Notes under the pieces: model-generated | What the model saw: the letters and a program-made list of their open reading frames with translations, nothing else | What the model was told of the DNA's origin: nothing | Database searches by the model: none | Position numbers and translations under genes: made by a program | Assembly (NCBI RefSeq): GCF_029892155.1 | Contig: NZ_JARZAG010000002.1 | Location: 434,001 to 498,000, forward strand | Source of the DNA: Kitasatospora sp. GAS204B | Lineage (GTDB): Bacteria > Actinomycetota > Actinomycetes > Streptomycetales > Streptomycetaceae | DNA: 64,000 bases | Direction: 5' to 3' | In this document: positions 10,150 to 18,151 of the stretch, piece by piece | How the letters are laid out: every line of letters starts with the position of its first letter | How positions within the stretch are numbered: the first letter of the stretch is position 1

Positions 10150-10984
10150 AGCCGAGGACCACGCAGTCCTCCACCGGCCGGTAGCCGAGCTTCTGGTAGA
10201 TCGAGTTGCTGGTGGGGTTGGCCAGGTCGGTGTAGAGCAGCACCTGCGCCGCCCCACGCTCACCCGCCAGCGCCGAGACGGCGGCCGTCGCCGCGCTGGC
10301 GTAGCCGTGTCCGCGCAGCTCGGGCGGGGTGTAGACCGGGCCGATCCGGGTCATCCCCGCGAGCACCGGGGAGAGCCCCGCCAGCGCGACCGGGCGGCCC
10401 GCGACCTCCCAGAGGTGGAGTTCACCGTTGGCGGTGCGGCGGGCGACCAGGTCCTCCAGCTGGTGGAACGTCATGTTGACCTCGACGAAGAAGGCCTCGA
10501 ACCAGCCGAGCAGCAATGCGTGGTCCGCCGGGACGGCCTGCCGGAACCGGCCGGCGACCGTGGGCACCGTCAACTCGCCCAGCCGGTACAGCCGCTCCTC
10601 CACCTGCACGGTGACCGTGCCGCCCGAGCGCTCGGCCCAGGCCGCGGCGAACGCCCGTGCCTCGCGCACGCCGCCCGAGACACCCGTCAGCTCGGGCCCG
10701 TCGAACAGCGCGGCCGCAAGCTCGGTGGCCGCCTCGGGCGGCATCTCACCGAGCCGGAGCGGCTGCGGCGGGGTCTGCAGCCAGGCCCCCGCCACCGGCG
10801 ACTCGGCACTCGGGCGCCACCAGCCGAAGCGCGGGGGCTTGTTCGGGTCGCCGCCGACCGCACTGCCGGCCGCCAGCCGGTTCACCAGCGTGAGCAGGAC
10901 GGTGTTCCGCGCCGGGTGCGCCTGAAGGAAGTCCCCGGCAGCTGCGCGGAACTCGGCGAGCGAATCGGTGAAGGTCCAGGTCAT
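10130..10984 (-). CDS. GNAT-family N-acetyltransferase
   Basis: 284 aa from the ATG at 10984 ('MTWTFTDSLAEF'). The upstream extension of the open frame is low-complexity Arg-rich sequence and is not counted. The C-terminal half has GNAT features: 'RIGPVYTPPELRGHGYASAATAAVSALA' is the acetyl-CoA pyrophosphate-binding motif A (R/Q-x-x-G-x-G/A) and 'LYTDLANPTSNSIYQKLGYRPVED' is motif B. It lies 40 bp downstream of the DUF255 gene on the same strand, so co-transcription is likely. The acetylated substrate is unknown. GGGAG sits directly against the chosen ATG, so a start at 10999 is also possible. Confidence 0.85.
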   Translation of the reverse strand: MTWTFTDSLAEFRAAAGDFLQAHPARNTVLLTLVNRLAAGSAVGGDPNKPPRFGWWRPSAESPVAGAWLQTPPQPLRLGEMPPEAATELAAALFDGPELTGVSGGVREARAFAAAWAERSGGTVTVQVEERLYRLGELTVPTVAGRFRQAVPADHALLLGWFEAFFVEVNMTFHQLEDLVARRTANGELHLWEVAGRPVALAGLSPVLAGMTRIGPVYTPPELRGHGYASAATAAVSALAGERGAAQVLLYTDLANPTSNSIYQKLGYRPVEDCVVLGFTPSPT

Positions 10985-11024
10985 CTCCCGATGCTGGCCC
11001 ATGCCCCCGCCGAACGCACCCGAA

Positions 11025-13067
11025 TTACCGGACCCGCGTGCCGAGTTCCTCCCCCAGCACCACCGGGTCCGCCGTCGGCGCCTGGCAGGCGAAGTGGCGG
11101 CACACGTACGCCGCCGGCCTGCCGTCGAGCAGCGGCCGGTCCGCCAGCAACGGCACCTCGTCCCCCGCACCCGCCTCGCCGACGGCCACCACCGCGCCGG
11201 GCGCGGTGGCCAGCAGCGCGGTGCGGCGCAGCGCGACGGTCCGCGGATCGCCGGCCGGGCCGACCACCGCCACCTCGCGCGGTCCGTCCAGCAGCGCCTC
11301 GGCCGCCGCCAGCCCCCACCCGATGAACCGCGGCGCCTGCCCCGCCAGGGCCCCGACCACGCCCAACGCCCGCTCGGCGGCGGTGCGGTGGCGCTCGGAG
11401 CCGGTGTACGCGGCGTAGCTCAGCAGCGCCTGCGCGGCGGCGGTCCAACCGGACGGGGTGGCATTGTCGGTCGGGTCCTGCGGGCGCCGGATCAGCTCCT
11501 CCGCGTCATCCGCCGTGTCGTACAGGCTTCCTGACGCATCGTCGGTGAAGTGCTCGAGCACCGTGTCGAGCAGCCCGCCCGCGAGCCCCAGCCACTCGGC
11601 CTCCCCGGTCACCGCGTAGAGCGCCAGGAACCCCTCGGCCACGTCCGCGTAGTCCTCCAGGACCCCCGCGTTGGCCCCAGGGTGCCCGTCCCGCGAGGTG
11701 CGCAACAGCCGCCCCGGTGCGGTCAGATGGACGCTCAGCAGCAGGTCGGCGGCCCGCTCGGCGGCCGCCACCAGGTCCGGGCGGTCCAGCAGCGCACCGG
11801 TCTCGGCGAGCGCGGCGATCGCCAGCCCGTTCCAGGCGGCCACCACCTTGTCGTCCCGCGCCGGCGCCGGGCGCTCGGCCCGCGCCGCCAACAGCCGCTC
11901 GCGCACCCGGCGGTGCGCGCCCGCGTCCTCGGGATCCCGCAGCAACTGCAGCACCGAGGCACCCTCTTCGAAGGTGCCCGCCTCGGTCACGCCGAACAGC
12001 TCGCCCGCCAGCGCCCCGTCCGCCTCCCCCAGCGCCTCGGCCAGCTCGGCGGGCGTCCAGACGTAGTACGCCCCCTCGCGGTGCGCACCCTGGGCGTCCA
12101 CGCTGTCGGCATCCAGCGCCGAGGCGAACCCGCCCTGCGCCGTGCCCAGTTCACGCACCAGGAAGTCCGCCGTCTCCAGCGCCACCCGCCGGGCCCGCTC
12201 CTGGCCGGTGGCCCGCCACAGGTGCAGGTAGACCCGGATCAGCAGCGCGTTGTCATACAGCATCTTCTCGAAGTGTGGCACCACCCAGCCCGCATCCACC
12301 GAGTACCGCGCGAACCCGCCGGCCAACTGGTCGTAGATCCCGCCGCGCGCCATCGCCTCGGCCGTCCGCTCCACCAACTCCAGCGCCACCTCGGACCCGG
12401 TCCGCGCGTGGTGCCGCAACAGGAACTCCAACACCATCGACGGCGGGAACTTCGGCGCCCCACCGAACCCGCCCCGCACCGGATCGAAGCTGCGGCTCAA
12501 CCCCGTCAACGCCTGGTGCAACTCCGCCTTCCCCGGCGGATTGCCACCCCCCGCCCCGTACACCCCAGCCCGCTGCGCCAACTCCACCCGGATCCGCCCC
12601 GCGACCTCGGCCACCTCGTCCGGCCGCTCCCGCCAGGCCGCGTCCACGCCCTCCAACACCTGCCGGAAGGACGGCATCCCATGCCGCGGCTCGGGCGGGA
12701 AGTACGTCCCGAAGTAGAACGGCTCCTTGCCCGGAGTGAGGAACACCGTCATCGGCCACCCACCCTGCCCGGTCGCCGCCTGCACCGCCTCCATATAGAC
12801 GGCATCGACGTCCGGCCGCTCCTCGCGGTCCACCTTCACCGCGACGAAGTGCTCGTTCAGGTAGGCCGCAACCGCCTCGTCCTCGAACGACTCGTGCGCC
12901 ATCACGTGACACCAGTGGCACGCCGCATACCCGACGGAGAGCAGTACCGGCACCCCACGCCGCTCCGCCTCCGCGAACGCCTCGGGGGACCACTCCCACC
13001 AGTCGACGGGGTTGTCGGCGTGCTGCTGGAGGTACGGGGAGGTGGCATCGGCCAGGCGGTTCACCAT
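11025..13067 (-). CDS. DUF255 / thioredoxin-domain protein (YyaL, SSP411-like)
   Basis: 680 aa, full family length. The N-terminal DUF255 thioredoxin-like domain has the signature '[17 protein letters not shown]', then [12 protein letters not shown] with a CxxC redox pair, and '[13 protein letters not shown]'. The C-terminal two-thirds is an alpha/alpha (six-hairpin glycosidase-like) barrel with 'SALDADS', '[11 protein letters not shown]' and '[13 protein letters not shown]'. The biochemical role of the family is not settled. The start [13 protein letters not shown] is typical. A second, degenerate copy of about the first 50 codons lies at 14191-14340. Confidence 0.93.
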   Translation of the reverse strand: MVNRLADATSPYLQQHADNPVDWWEWSPEAFAEAERRGVPVLLSVGYAACHWCHVMAHESFEDEAVAAYLNEHFVAVKVDREERPDVDAVYMEAVQAATGQGGWPMTVFLTPGKEPFYFGTYFPPEPRHGMPSFRQVLEGVDAAWRERPDEVAEVAGRIRVELAQRAGVYGAGGGNPPGKAELHQALTGLSRSFDPVRGGFGGAPKFPPSMVLEFLLRHHARTGSEVALELVERTAEAMARGGIYDQLAGGFARYSVDAGWVVPHFEKMLYDNALLIRVYLHLWRATGQERARRVALETADFLVRELGTAQGGFASALDADSVDAQGAHREGAYYVWTPAELAEALGEADGALAGELFGVTEAGTFEEGASVLQLLRDPEDAGAHRRVRERLLAARAERPAPARDDKVVAAWNGLAIAALAETGALLDRPDLVAAAERAADLLLSVHLTAPGRLLRTSRDGHPGANAGVLEDYADVAEGFLALYAVTGEAEWLGLAGGLLDTVLEHFTDDASGSLYDTADDAEELIRRPQDPTDNATPSGWTAAAQALLSYAAYTGSERHRTAAERALGVVGALAGQAPRFIGWGLAAAEALLDGPREVAVVGPAGDPRTVALRRTALLATAPGAVVAVGEAGAGDEVPLLADRPLLDGRPAAYVCRHFACQAPTADPVVLGEELGTRVR

Positions 13068-13223
13068 GGCCGGAGTATCTCAGCCGACTGGCCCGCTGCG
13101 CGGACTGCCCCGCCAACACGCCGCGGAACTGACCTCACTATTCGAACGAAAGTCCACAGGTCGGTGATCTACCTCGCCGCGCGGAGCGTCCGGGCCGAAT
13201 AAACCGCTGTTCTCCGCCGCAGG

Positions 13224-13763
13224 GTGCCCGCACCTCGTCGATCATGGCCAGTAATGGACCCGTACCGGCGGGTAGATAAAGTGGCGCGGTTAAGTGAATG
13301 GAAATCGGGCAACTACTGCCAGTTCATCGACAAGATCGGGAAGGACATAGTCTCGGATATTACGACCTGCGTGATTCGCGGAATGCTGACCACCTATACG
13401 CAGTCAACGGCTGCAATGTACGGGATACCGCTCGTCGACGATGTCTACTGCGGGCTGGCATGGGACTCGAAGCGACGGAACTGGGATGCCTCCGCGACGC
13501 GATTGCCCATAGCGGACGGAAAACCTCTCCTACTCGTCCCGAAGGTGATCGTACGACACGACCTCCTCCTCACGAAGCAGGAGCTCTTGGGGTTCTCACC
13601 CCGATACGCGGGTCCCGTCGAGATAGAGGCCTCCCGCAACGCGGACCAGCTCATCGGCCTTCTTCTCGACTTCAGCGACGAAGGCTGGCGGTGCTTCGCT
13701 GATCACGTATTCCTCACTGGGGAGGTACTCCCAGGACCACGTCATGCGCCCAGCACCCGGTAG
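13224..13763 (+). pseudogene. Probable N-terminal fragment of a larger protein, in a lower-GC patch
   Basis: An open frame of 179 codons (internal ATG at 13254). The first ~115 residues look conserved and ordered ('GNYCQFIDKIGKDIVSDI', 'YGIPLVDDVYCGLAWDSK', 'LLLVPKVIVRHDLLLTKQE'). From memory they resemble the N-terminal part of an uncharacterised bacterial family of several hundred residues. After about 13587 the sequence runs antisense over a truncated toxin gene and looks unrelated. I read it as a deletion remnant fused tail-to-tail with that gene. Base composition is clearly lower in GC than neighbours. Codon 23 (13290-13292) is TTA, the bldA-dependent leucine codon. No good ribosome site is seen. 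Function unknown. Confidence 0.5.
13596..13745 (-). pseudogene. Truncated toxin-like gene coupled to a DUF6247-type gene
   Basis: 49 codons starting MTWSWEYLPSEEYVISEAP, with the ATG overlapping the TGA of the upstream gene as ATGA, the classic translational coupling of toxin-antitoxin pairs. The product ends abruptly at 'YLDGTRVSG'. Another frame continues with 'AYRGENPKS', suggesting a frameshift close to a deletion end. The start resembles small toxin-like proteins that accompany DUF6247 proteins in actinomycetes (memory-based). The missing C-terminal half would normally hold the RelE-like core, so this copy is probably inactive. Confidence 0.55.
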
Positions 13764-14095
13764 GCGGCCCGGATGATCTCGGCAGCGGTGAGGGCATAAC
13801 GCCGAGAGTCATCAGGCTCCTCCGTCACCTGCACGAGGTACTCGGCTCGGCGGAGCTTGGCGGCTGTTTCCGGATGCCGTTCGATCTCGACCACGACAGC
13901 CCACCGCAGGAGGAACCCTCGGAGAGGATCGAGGGTGTCGGAGTCGATGGCCTTGGTGATCGCTTCGGCCTGCTCGGTCTGCATCTCCAGCAGGCGGTCC
14001 GGGGCTACAACGGCAAGGGCAGCCTTGAGAGCGGTGATGGTCCGCTCCGGGCGCGGGATCAGCTCTTCGGCGTGGTGCTCCGGCTGTGCGGTCAC
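13742..14095 (-). CDS. DUF6247-like protein, probable antitoxin
   Basis: 117 aa from a GTG at 14095 with ACGGAG seven bases upstream; the open frame extends further but without a ribosome site. The product is acidic and helical. It contains 'LAVVAPDRLLEMQTEQAEAI', 'LRGFLLRWAVVVEIERHP' and 'AAKLRRAEYLVQ', the layout I associate with DUF6247. Its stop overlaps the start of the truncated toxin-like gene (ATGA). It is likely the upstream, protective partner of a type II pair. The assignment rests on family resemblance and gene arrangement. Confidence 0.6.
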   Translation of the reverse strand: MTAQPEHHAEELIPRPERTITALKAALAVVAPDRLLEMQTEQAEAITKAIDSDTLDPLRGFLLRWAVVVEIERHPETAAKLRRAEYLVQVTEEPDDSRRYALTAAEIIRAAYRVLGA

Positions 14096-14190
14096 GTCTG
14101 CTCCGTGCGTGTAGGCCGCTACCACGCTACAACGCGGCAGGCCCGCTGATCCTCCGATTCGGGTGACACATCGCCCCTTGCCTGCCCCTC

Positions 14191-14340
14191 CCAGTGACAC
14201 GCCGCATACCCGACCGAGAGCAGCACCGGCACACCCCGCCGCGCCGCCTCCGCGAACGACTCGGGGCTCCACGGCCACCAGTCCACGGGGTTGTCGGCGT
14301 GCTGCAAGAGGTACGGAGAGGTGGCGCCGGCAAGTCGGTG
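14191..14340 (-). repeat. Degenerate partial copy of the DUF255 gene 5' end
   Basis: About 149 bp aligned to 12912-13060 in the same orientation with roughly 19 mismatches and no gaps (about 87 % identity by hand). It encodes '[20 protein letters not shown]' and '[12 protein letters not shown]', then stops matching exactly before the second Cys of the CxxC motif. With the intact gene it brackets the 13.1-14.2 kb lower-GC insert as imperfect direct repeats. It is a gene fragment, not an active gene. The remaining sequence to 14483 shows nothing recognisable. Confidence 0.85.
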
Positions 14341-14483
14341 CCGGACACCGCAGTGCCCGGGCGCCCGGGCCCGCCGGGCCCCGATCCGCTCCGTTCCGCG
14401 GGAGGGCGGCTGGAGTGGGGGCTGGTCGAGGGGCCGGACGGACCCGGGCGGTGCGGTTCAGCCGGTGGCTGCCGTCGTCACGC

Positions 14484-16427
14484 TCACGAGGTCTGGCCCG
14501 ACGGGTGGCCGTGGCCGTGGCCGTGGCCGTGGCCGTCGTCGTGGCCGTGGTCGCAGTCGATGCGCAGGGTCAGGGAGTTGTCGGCCTCCTGGTTCTGCGC
14601 GAAGTCGATCGAGCGGTACAGCAGCTCGTGCCGGCCGTCCGTGGTCAGCGTGATCGGGCCGGTGTAGGCCGTCCAGCCGGCGCCGTCGAGGTTGTACTCG
14701 GTGCGGTCCACGCCCGAGATGTCGTCCGTGGCAGTGAGGGTGACGGTCACGTCCGTCGTGAAGACGTGGTCCTTCCGGCCGGCGGGGTCGGTGGCGGCGG
14801 TGGTGACCGGCGGCGTGGTGTCCAGCGGCAGGACGCCTTCCTCCTGCTCCATGGTCGGCTCGTCGTTCGGGGTGGGTGCGTCGGGGAGGTTGGGGGCGCC
14901 GACTCGGCCGATGGTGCCGGCGCGCAGCAGGAGGGCGGCCCAGTCGTCGTGGCCGGTGAGCCGGGTCTTCTGCCCGTCACCGTTGACGTCGGCGGTGACA
15001 AAGCCCTGCTGCTGGGTGCCGTTGCAGTTCCAGTCGACCCAGCCCTTGCTCCGCGGGGTGGTGATGAACGGGCCCTTCGGGTCGTTCTGGCAGTAGTGGA
15101 CGACGTCGTAGTTCTTGCTGCTGAACGGGTAGGTGCCCTCGTTCAGGAACACCTCGTTCAGGCCGCGGGCCTCGCGGGAGTAGTCGGCGATGCCGGTGGT
15201 CGTGCCGGCGGTCAGGCCCCGGATCGAGTACGAGTAGTTCATGACGCTGAAGTACTGCGGCTTGTTGTTCGGGAGGTCCGCGTCACCGCCGTGCCGCAGG
15301 CTCAGGTTGTGGCCCAGTTCGTGCATGAAGTCGACGGCCTGTGCGGGGATCAGGGGGATGTCGGCCGAGAGGGCGCCCAGGCTGAGGATGAAGTCGCTGC
15401 CCGGGAGCGCGGCGATGCCGAGGGTGGTCGAGTCGGGCCACAGGTGGTCGGCCGAGATCGCGTAGTGGAAGATCGGGGCGCGGCCGGCGCTGACGAAGCC
15501 GCCCTTCTCCGTCTTGAGGGTGTTGAAGGCGTCCCACTGGTAGTCGCCGTTGTCGTCCAGGGTGCCGAGGTTGGCCTGCTCGGGCAGTTGCCGCGCCTTG
15601 CTGAGGGTGCCCCAGGTCGCGTTGGTGTCGAAGTTGAGGATGCTGTCCGAGCCGGCGTCGATGTGCAGGTTGATGCCAGTGGTCGGCGAGTGCTTGCTGT
15701 ACGGGGAGTTCTTGAACGCCTCGACCACTTGGCGGATGGCCTGCGGGTCGAGCGCGTGGTTGTGGGTCGCGTCGGCCATCCAGTCGAGCTGGACGAAGAT
15801 GTCCGGCTTGTTCACGGTGGCGCCCATCGCGGGCAGGTCGATGAACTGCGGCCCGCTGCCGTCGCCCGGATCGATGGTCACGCCGTTGCGCTTCCAGTCG
15901 TCGGGGATCCCGTCGCAGGTGGTGGAGTTGCAGTCGAAGGTGAACTGGACGGTCGGGTTCGAGCCCTCGCCACCGGTGCGACCGATCACGTAGCCGCCCG
16001 GTGCCGTCTGGGTGTAGGTGTTCGGGCCGGTGGTCGGGCTGTTCCAGCTCACCTGCACCGTGCCGGTTTCCTCACCGGCGACCCGGAAGGACGCGTTGCC
16101 CGCGCTGCCGTCCGAACCGAGGCAGGGCCCGGACGACCAGCTGGCGGAGGCGCCCGCCGCGATCGCGCTCGGCTGACTGCCGATCAGGCAGCCCCTGGTC
16201 GTGGTGAAGCTCGCGAGTGTCAGGGCGCGGTCGCTGCTGTTGGTGAAGTTCACCGTCACGCTGCCGCCCTCGCGCCGCGCGGCGGCGGCCGGCGAGATGA
16301 CGGCGGCGAAGGTGAGCATGGCCAGGGCCATCACCAGTACGGCGGAGAGCCCGGTCCGCTGCGAGTGGCCGGGCCTGCCCGGTCTGCCCGGTTCTCCGAC
16401 TACGGAGGGTGCACATTCTGTATCCAT
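14484..16427 (-). CDS. Secreted metzincin-type metalloprotease with aegerolysin-like N-terminal domain
   Basis: 647 aa. A long basic N-terminus and hydrophobic segment (about residues 27-49, ending SPAAAA) form a signal peptide. Residues about 54-165 resemble aegerolysin / Bacillus thuringiensis ET79-type proteins ('SVTVNFTNSSDRALTL', 'VQVSWNSPTTGPNTY', 'GEGSNPTVQFTF'). A zinc protease domain follows with HELGHNLSLRH (His369, Glu370, His373, His379) and a Met-turn 'YFSVMNYSY' (Met396). Around residues 545-620 is an Ig-like OmpL47-type domain. The last 24 residues are a His/Asp/Gly-rich tail that could carry zinc. The ribosome site is weak. The combination suggests a membrane- or insect/fungus-directed exoprotein; the target is inferred, not shown. 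Confidence 0.85.
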   Translation of the reverse strand: MDTECAPSVVGEPGRPGRPGHSQRTGLSAVLVMALAMLTFAAVISPAAAARREGGSVTVNFTNSSDRALTLASFTTTRGCLIGSQPSAIAAGASASWSSGPCLGSDGSAGNASFRVAGEETGTVQVSWNSPTTGPNTYTQTAPGGYVIGRTGGEGSNPTVQFTFDCNSTTCDGIPDDWKRNGVTIDPGDGSGPQFIDLPAMGATVNKPDIFVQLDWMADATHNHALDPQAIRQVVEAFKNSPYSKHSPTTGINLHIDAGSDSILNFDTNATWGTLSKARQLPEQANLGTLDDNGDYQWDAFNTLKTEKGGFVSAGRAPIFHYAISADHLWPDSTTLGIAALPGSDFILSLGALSADIPLIPAQAVDFMHELGHNLSLRHGGDADLPNNKPQYFSVMNYSYSIRGLTAGTTTGIADYSREARGLNEVFLNEGTYPFSSKNYDVVHYCQNDPKGPFITTPRSKGWVDWNCNGTQQQGFVTADVNGDGQKTRLTGHDDWAALLLRAGTIGRVGAPNLPDAPTPNDEPTMEQEEGVLPLDTTPPVTTAATDPAGRKDHVFTTDVTVTLTATDDISGVDRTEYNLDGAGWTAYTGPITLTTDGRHELLYRSIDFAQNQEADNSLTLRIDCDHGHDDGHGHGHGHGHPSGQTS

Positions 16428-16449
16428 ACCGTCACGCTAGGGCGCGCGC

Positions 16450-16465
16450 TGACGGTGGACCGTCA
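16450..16465. promoter_or_regulatory. Inverted repeat upstream of the metalloprotease gene
   Basis: tgacggt-gg-accgtca is a perfect inverted repeat 23 bp upstream of the protease start. It is followed by a looser copy (tgacgggtcgtca at 16471-16483). Paired sites of this kind suit a dimeric regulator of the protease. The factor is unknown. Confidence 0.45.
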
Positions 16466-16491
16466 TGACCTGACGGGTCGTCATCCTCTTG

Positions 16492-16623
16492 TCACCCTCT
16501 CGGACGCGGTCCGCTCGCCGCGGCTTCCAGCGGGCTCAGGGCGGCGGCCCGTCGGGCCGGGACGGCCGCGGCGACGGCGCCGATCGCGAGCAGGCCGTAC
16601 ATCAGGGTGAGCAGGTTGCTCAA
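16492..16623 (-). pseudogene. Relic of an FtsX/MacB-type ABC permease
   Basis: A short leftward frame ends with 'LLTLMYGLLAIG', then 'AVPARRAAALSPLEAAA' and a stop. The first piece resembles the transmembrane segment before the last cytoplasmic loop of FtsX-like permeases, and the second resembles their extreme C-terminus. The intervening region seems deleted. No start or ribosome site is present. It looks like the decayed 3' end of a lost transporter gene, in the same accessory region as the scar at 13-14 kb. Confidence 0.55.
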
Positions 16624-16742
16624 GCACCCGCAATCACACAATCGGGACACCTGTTCGACCGACAACCCCTAAGATCGGTGCGACAACAGCTACTTGGCGC
16701 CACCCTGTCCGGAACTACGCGTGCAATCGAGGAGGAGATCGC

Positions 16743-16796
16743 ATGATCCTCACAGCTACGGATGCCAGTCGTCACCGTTCCGGACACGTACGCTGA
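16743..16796 (+). CDS. 17-codon leader ORF (or mis-framed P450 start)
   Basis: ATG at 16743 preceded by the strongest ribosome site in the region (GAGGAGGAG). It encodes MILTATDASRHRSGHVR and stops at TGA 16794-16796, out of frame with the P450 that follows. The TGA overlaps a CTG in the P450 frame (CTGA), which could allow coupled re-initiation. Alternatively, a one-base indel in this stretch separates the true ATG from the P450 body. No homology can be judged for so short a peptide. Confidence 0.35.
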   Translation: MILTATDASRHRSGHVR

Positions 16797-18151
16797 ACGC
16801 CGTCGGCCCCATCACCGCTCCCCGCGCGATCGGGGGGAGTCTGTTGCTCGGGCATGTGGCTCCCTTGCTCCGCCGTCCGTTGGACTTCATGGATTCCCTC
16901 CGCCGACAGGGCCCGGTCGTGCGCGTCCTCCTCGGTCGCGTGGTCGTCTACGTCGTCACCGACGCCGAGTTGACCCACGAGATGCTGACATCGCAGTCGC
17001 GCTGTTTCGGCAAGGGCGGTCGGCTCATCGAGGCGCTCAGCCGCTTCGCGGGAAACGGCCTGGCCACAGTGCCCGACGGCGAGGCGCACCGGACACAGCG
17101 CAAGCTCATGCAGCCGATGTTCAACCGACCCTTCATCGCCGCGCGCGGTGACGTGATGTTCGATGTCGCACGGGCTGCCGTCGCTTCGTGGGCCGAGGGC
17201 GTGCCACGCGAGTTGGACGAGGACATGCAGGAGTTGACGCTTTCGGTGTTCCTGGCCGCGCTGCTGGGAAGTGAGCCGCCGGCCGAAGTGCGGCGCCGCT
17301 TCCAGCGTGTGCTCCCGGACGTGATGGCGGGCACCATCCGACAGACCGTTCTCCCCGCGTACCTGGGGAGAATCCCCACCCCGACTCAGCGGCGTCAGCA
17401 ACGCGGCCTCGTCGAACTGCGCGCATCCATCAGCGATCTCGTCGATGCGCACGAGCGCCGCCGTCCCGCCGGGGACCACGGACCGGCCGGACTCCTCGAC
17501 GTACTGCTCGGCGCCGGAATGAGTCGAACGCAGCTGGAGGACGAGGTGATCACGTTTGTGACCACCAACGGTCAGGCCTCGACCACGACGGTCCTGTGGG
17601 CCCTGCATGAGATCGGCCGGTCACCTGACGTCCACGAGCGCCTGCGGGCCGAAGTCGAGCAGGCCGCCCCGGGACGGCCCCTACGTGGGTCCGACCTGCC
17701 GTCGCTGGTCTACACACGGCAGGTGGTCCAGGAGACCATGCGCCTGTACGGGCCGGCCTGGCTCCTCACCCGAACGGTCAACGAGGCGACGGTTCTCGGC
17801 GGTTTCTCCATTCCGAAGGGCGCGACAGCGGTGTTCAGCCCGTACATCCTTCACCGCGATCCGAACGTCTATCCCCATCCCGGACGGTTCGACCCGGACC
17901 GCTGGTCACCGGAACGGGTCGGGTCGATTCCCCGGACCGCGTACCAGCCGTTCGGCAGCGGCACCAGGCAGTGCATCGGCGAGAACTTCGCTTGGAGCGA
18001 GATGATCATCATCCTGGCCGAGGTGGCCAAACACTGGACGCTGACCGCCGATCCCGGTGTGGTTCCGCGTATGGTGCCCAGGGTCACGATTCATCCAGAC
18101 CGGGTCGTCATGACACCGCACGCCCCTTCCGCCGCGGTCGGCGACCAGTGA
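16793..18151 (+). CDS. Cytochrome P450 paired with the terpene cyclase
   Basis: A full P450 body: I-helix oxygen-binding region 'VTTNGQASTTTVLWALHEIG', ExxR in 'QETMRLYGPAWLLTRT', the PERF-like 'FDPDRWSPERV', and the heme-Cys loop 'AYQPFGSGTRQCIGENFAWSE'. It is expected to be cytosolic and need ferredoxin partners, which are not encoded here. The frame is open from a TTG at 16694, but family-like sequence starts only near 'NAVGPITAPRAIGGSLLLGH'. A CTG at 16793 overlapping the leader stop is used provisionally; a frameshift is the alternative. The 3' end overlaps the terpene cyclase by four bases (GTGA), so the two are co-translated. It should oxidise the cyclase product. Confidence 0.85.
   Translation: MNAVGPITAPRAIGGSLLLGHVAPLLRRPLDFMDSLRRQGPVVRVLLGRVVVYVVTDAELTHEMLTSQSRCFGKGGRLIEALSRFAGNGLATVPDGEAHRTQRKLMQPMFNRPFIAARGDVMFDVARAAVASWAEGVPRELDEDMQELTLSVFLAALLGSEPPAEVRRRFQRVLPDVMAGTIRQTVLPAYLGRIPTPTQRRQQRGLVELRASISDLVDAHERRRPAGDHGPAGLLDVLLGAGMSRTQLEDEVITFVTTNGQASTTTVLWALHEIGRSPDVHERLRAEVEQAAPGRPLRGSDLPSLVYTRQVVQETMRLYGPAWLLTRTVNEATVLGGFSIPKGATAVFSPYILHRDPNVYPHPGRFDPDRWSPERVGSIPRTAYQPFGSGTRQCIGENFAWSEMIIILAEVAKHWTLTADPGVVPRMVPRVTIHPDRVVMTPHAPSAAVGDQ

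Noticed and set aside
14508..14556. A gtggcc-type hexanucleotide repeat, at first sight a microsatellite
   Set aside because: It is the coding sequence of the His-Gly tail of the metalloprotease, so it is explained by the protein.
14163..16610. An 815-codon rightward open frame opposite the metalloprotease gene
   Set aside because: It is the antisense shadow of the secreted protease: composition is repetitive V/G/R with no motifs, while the leftward frame has a signal peptide and a zinc site.
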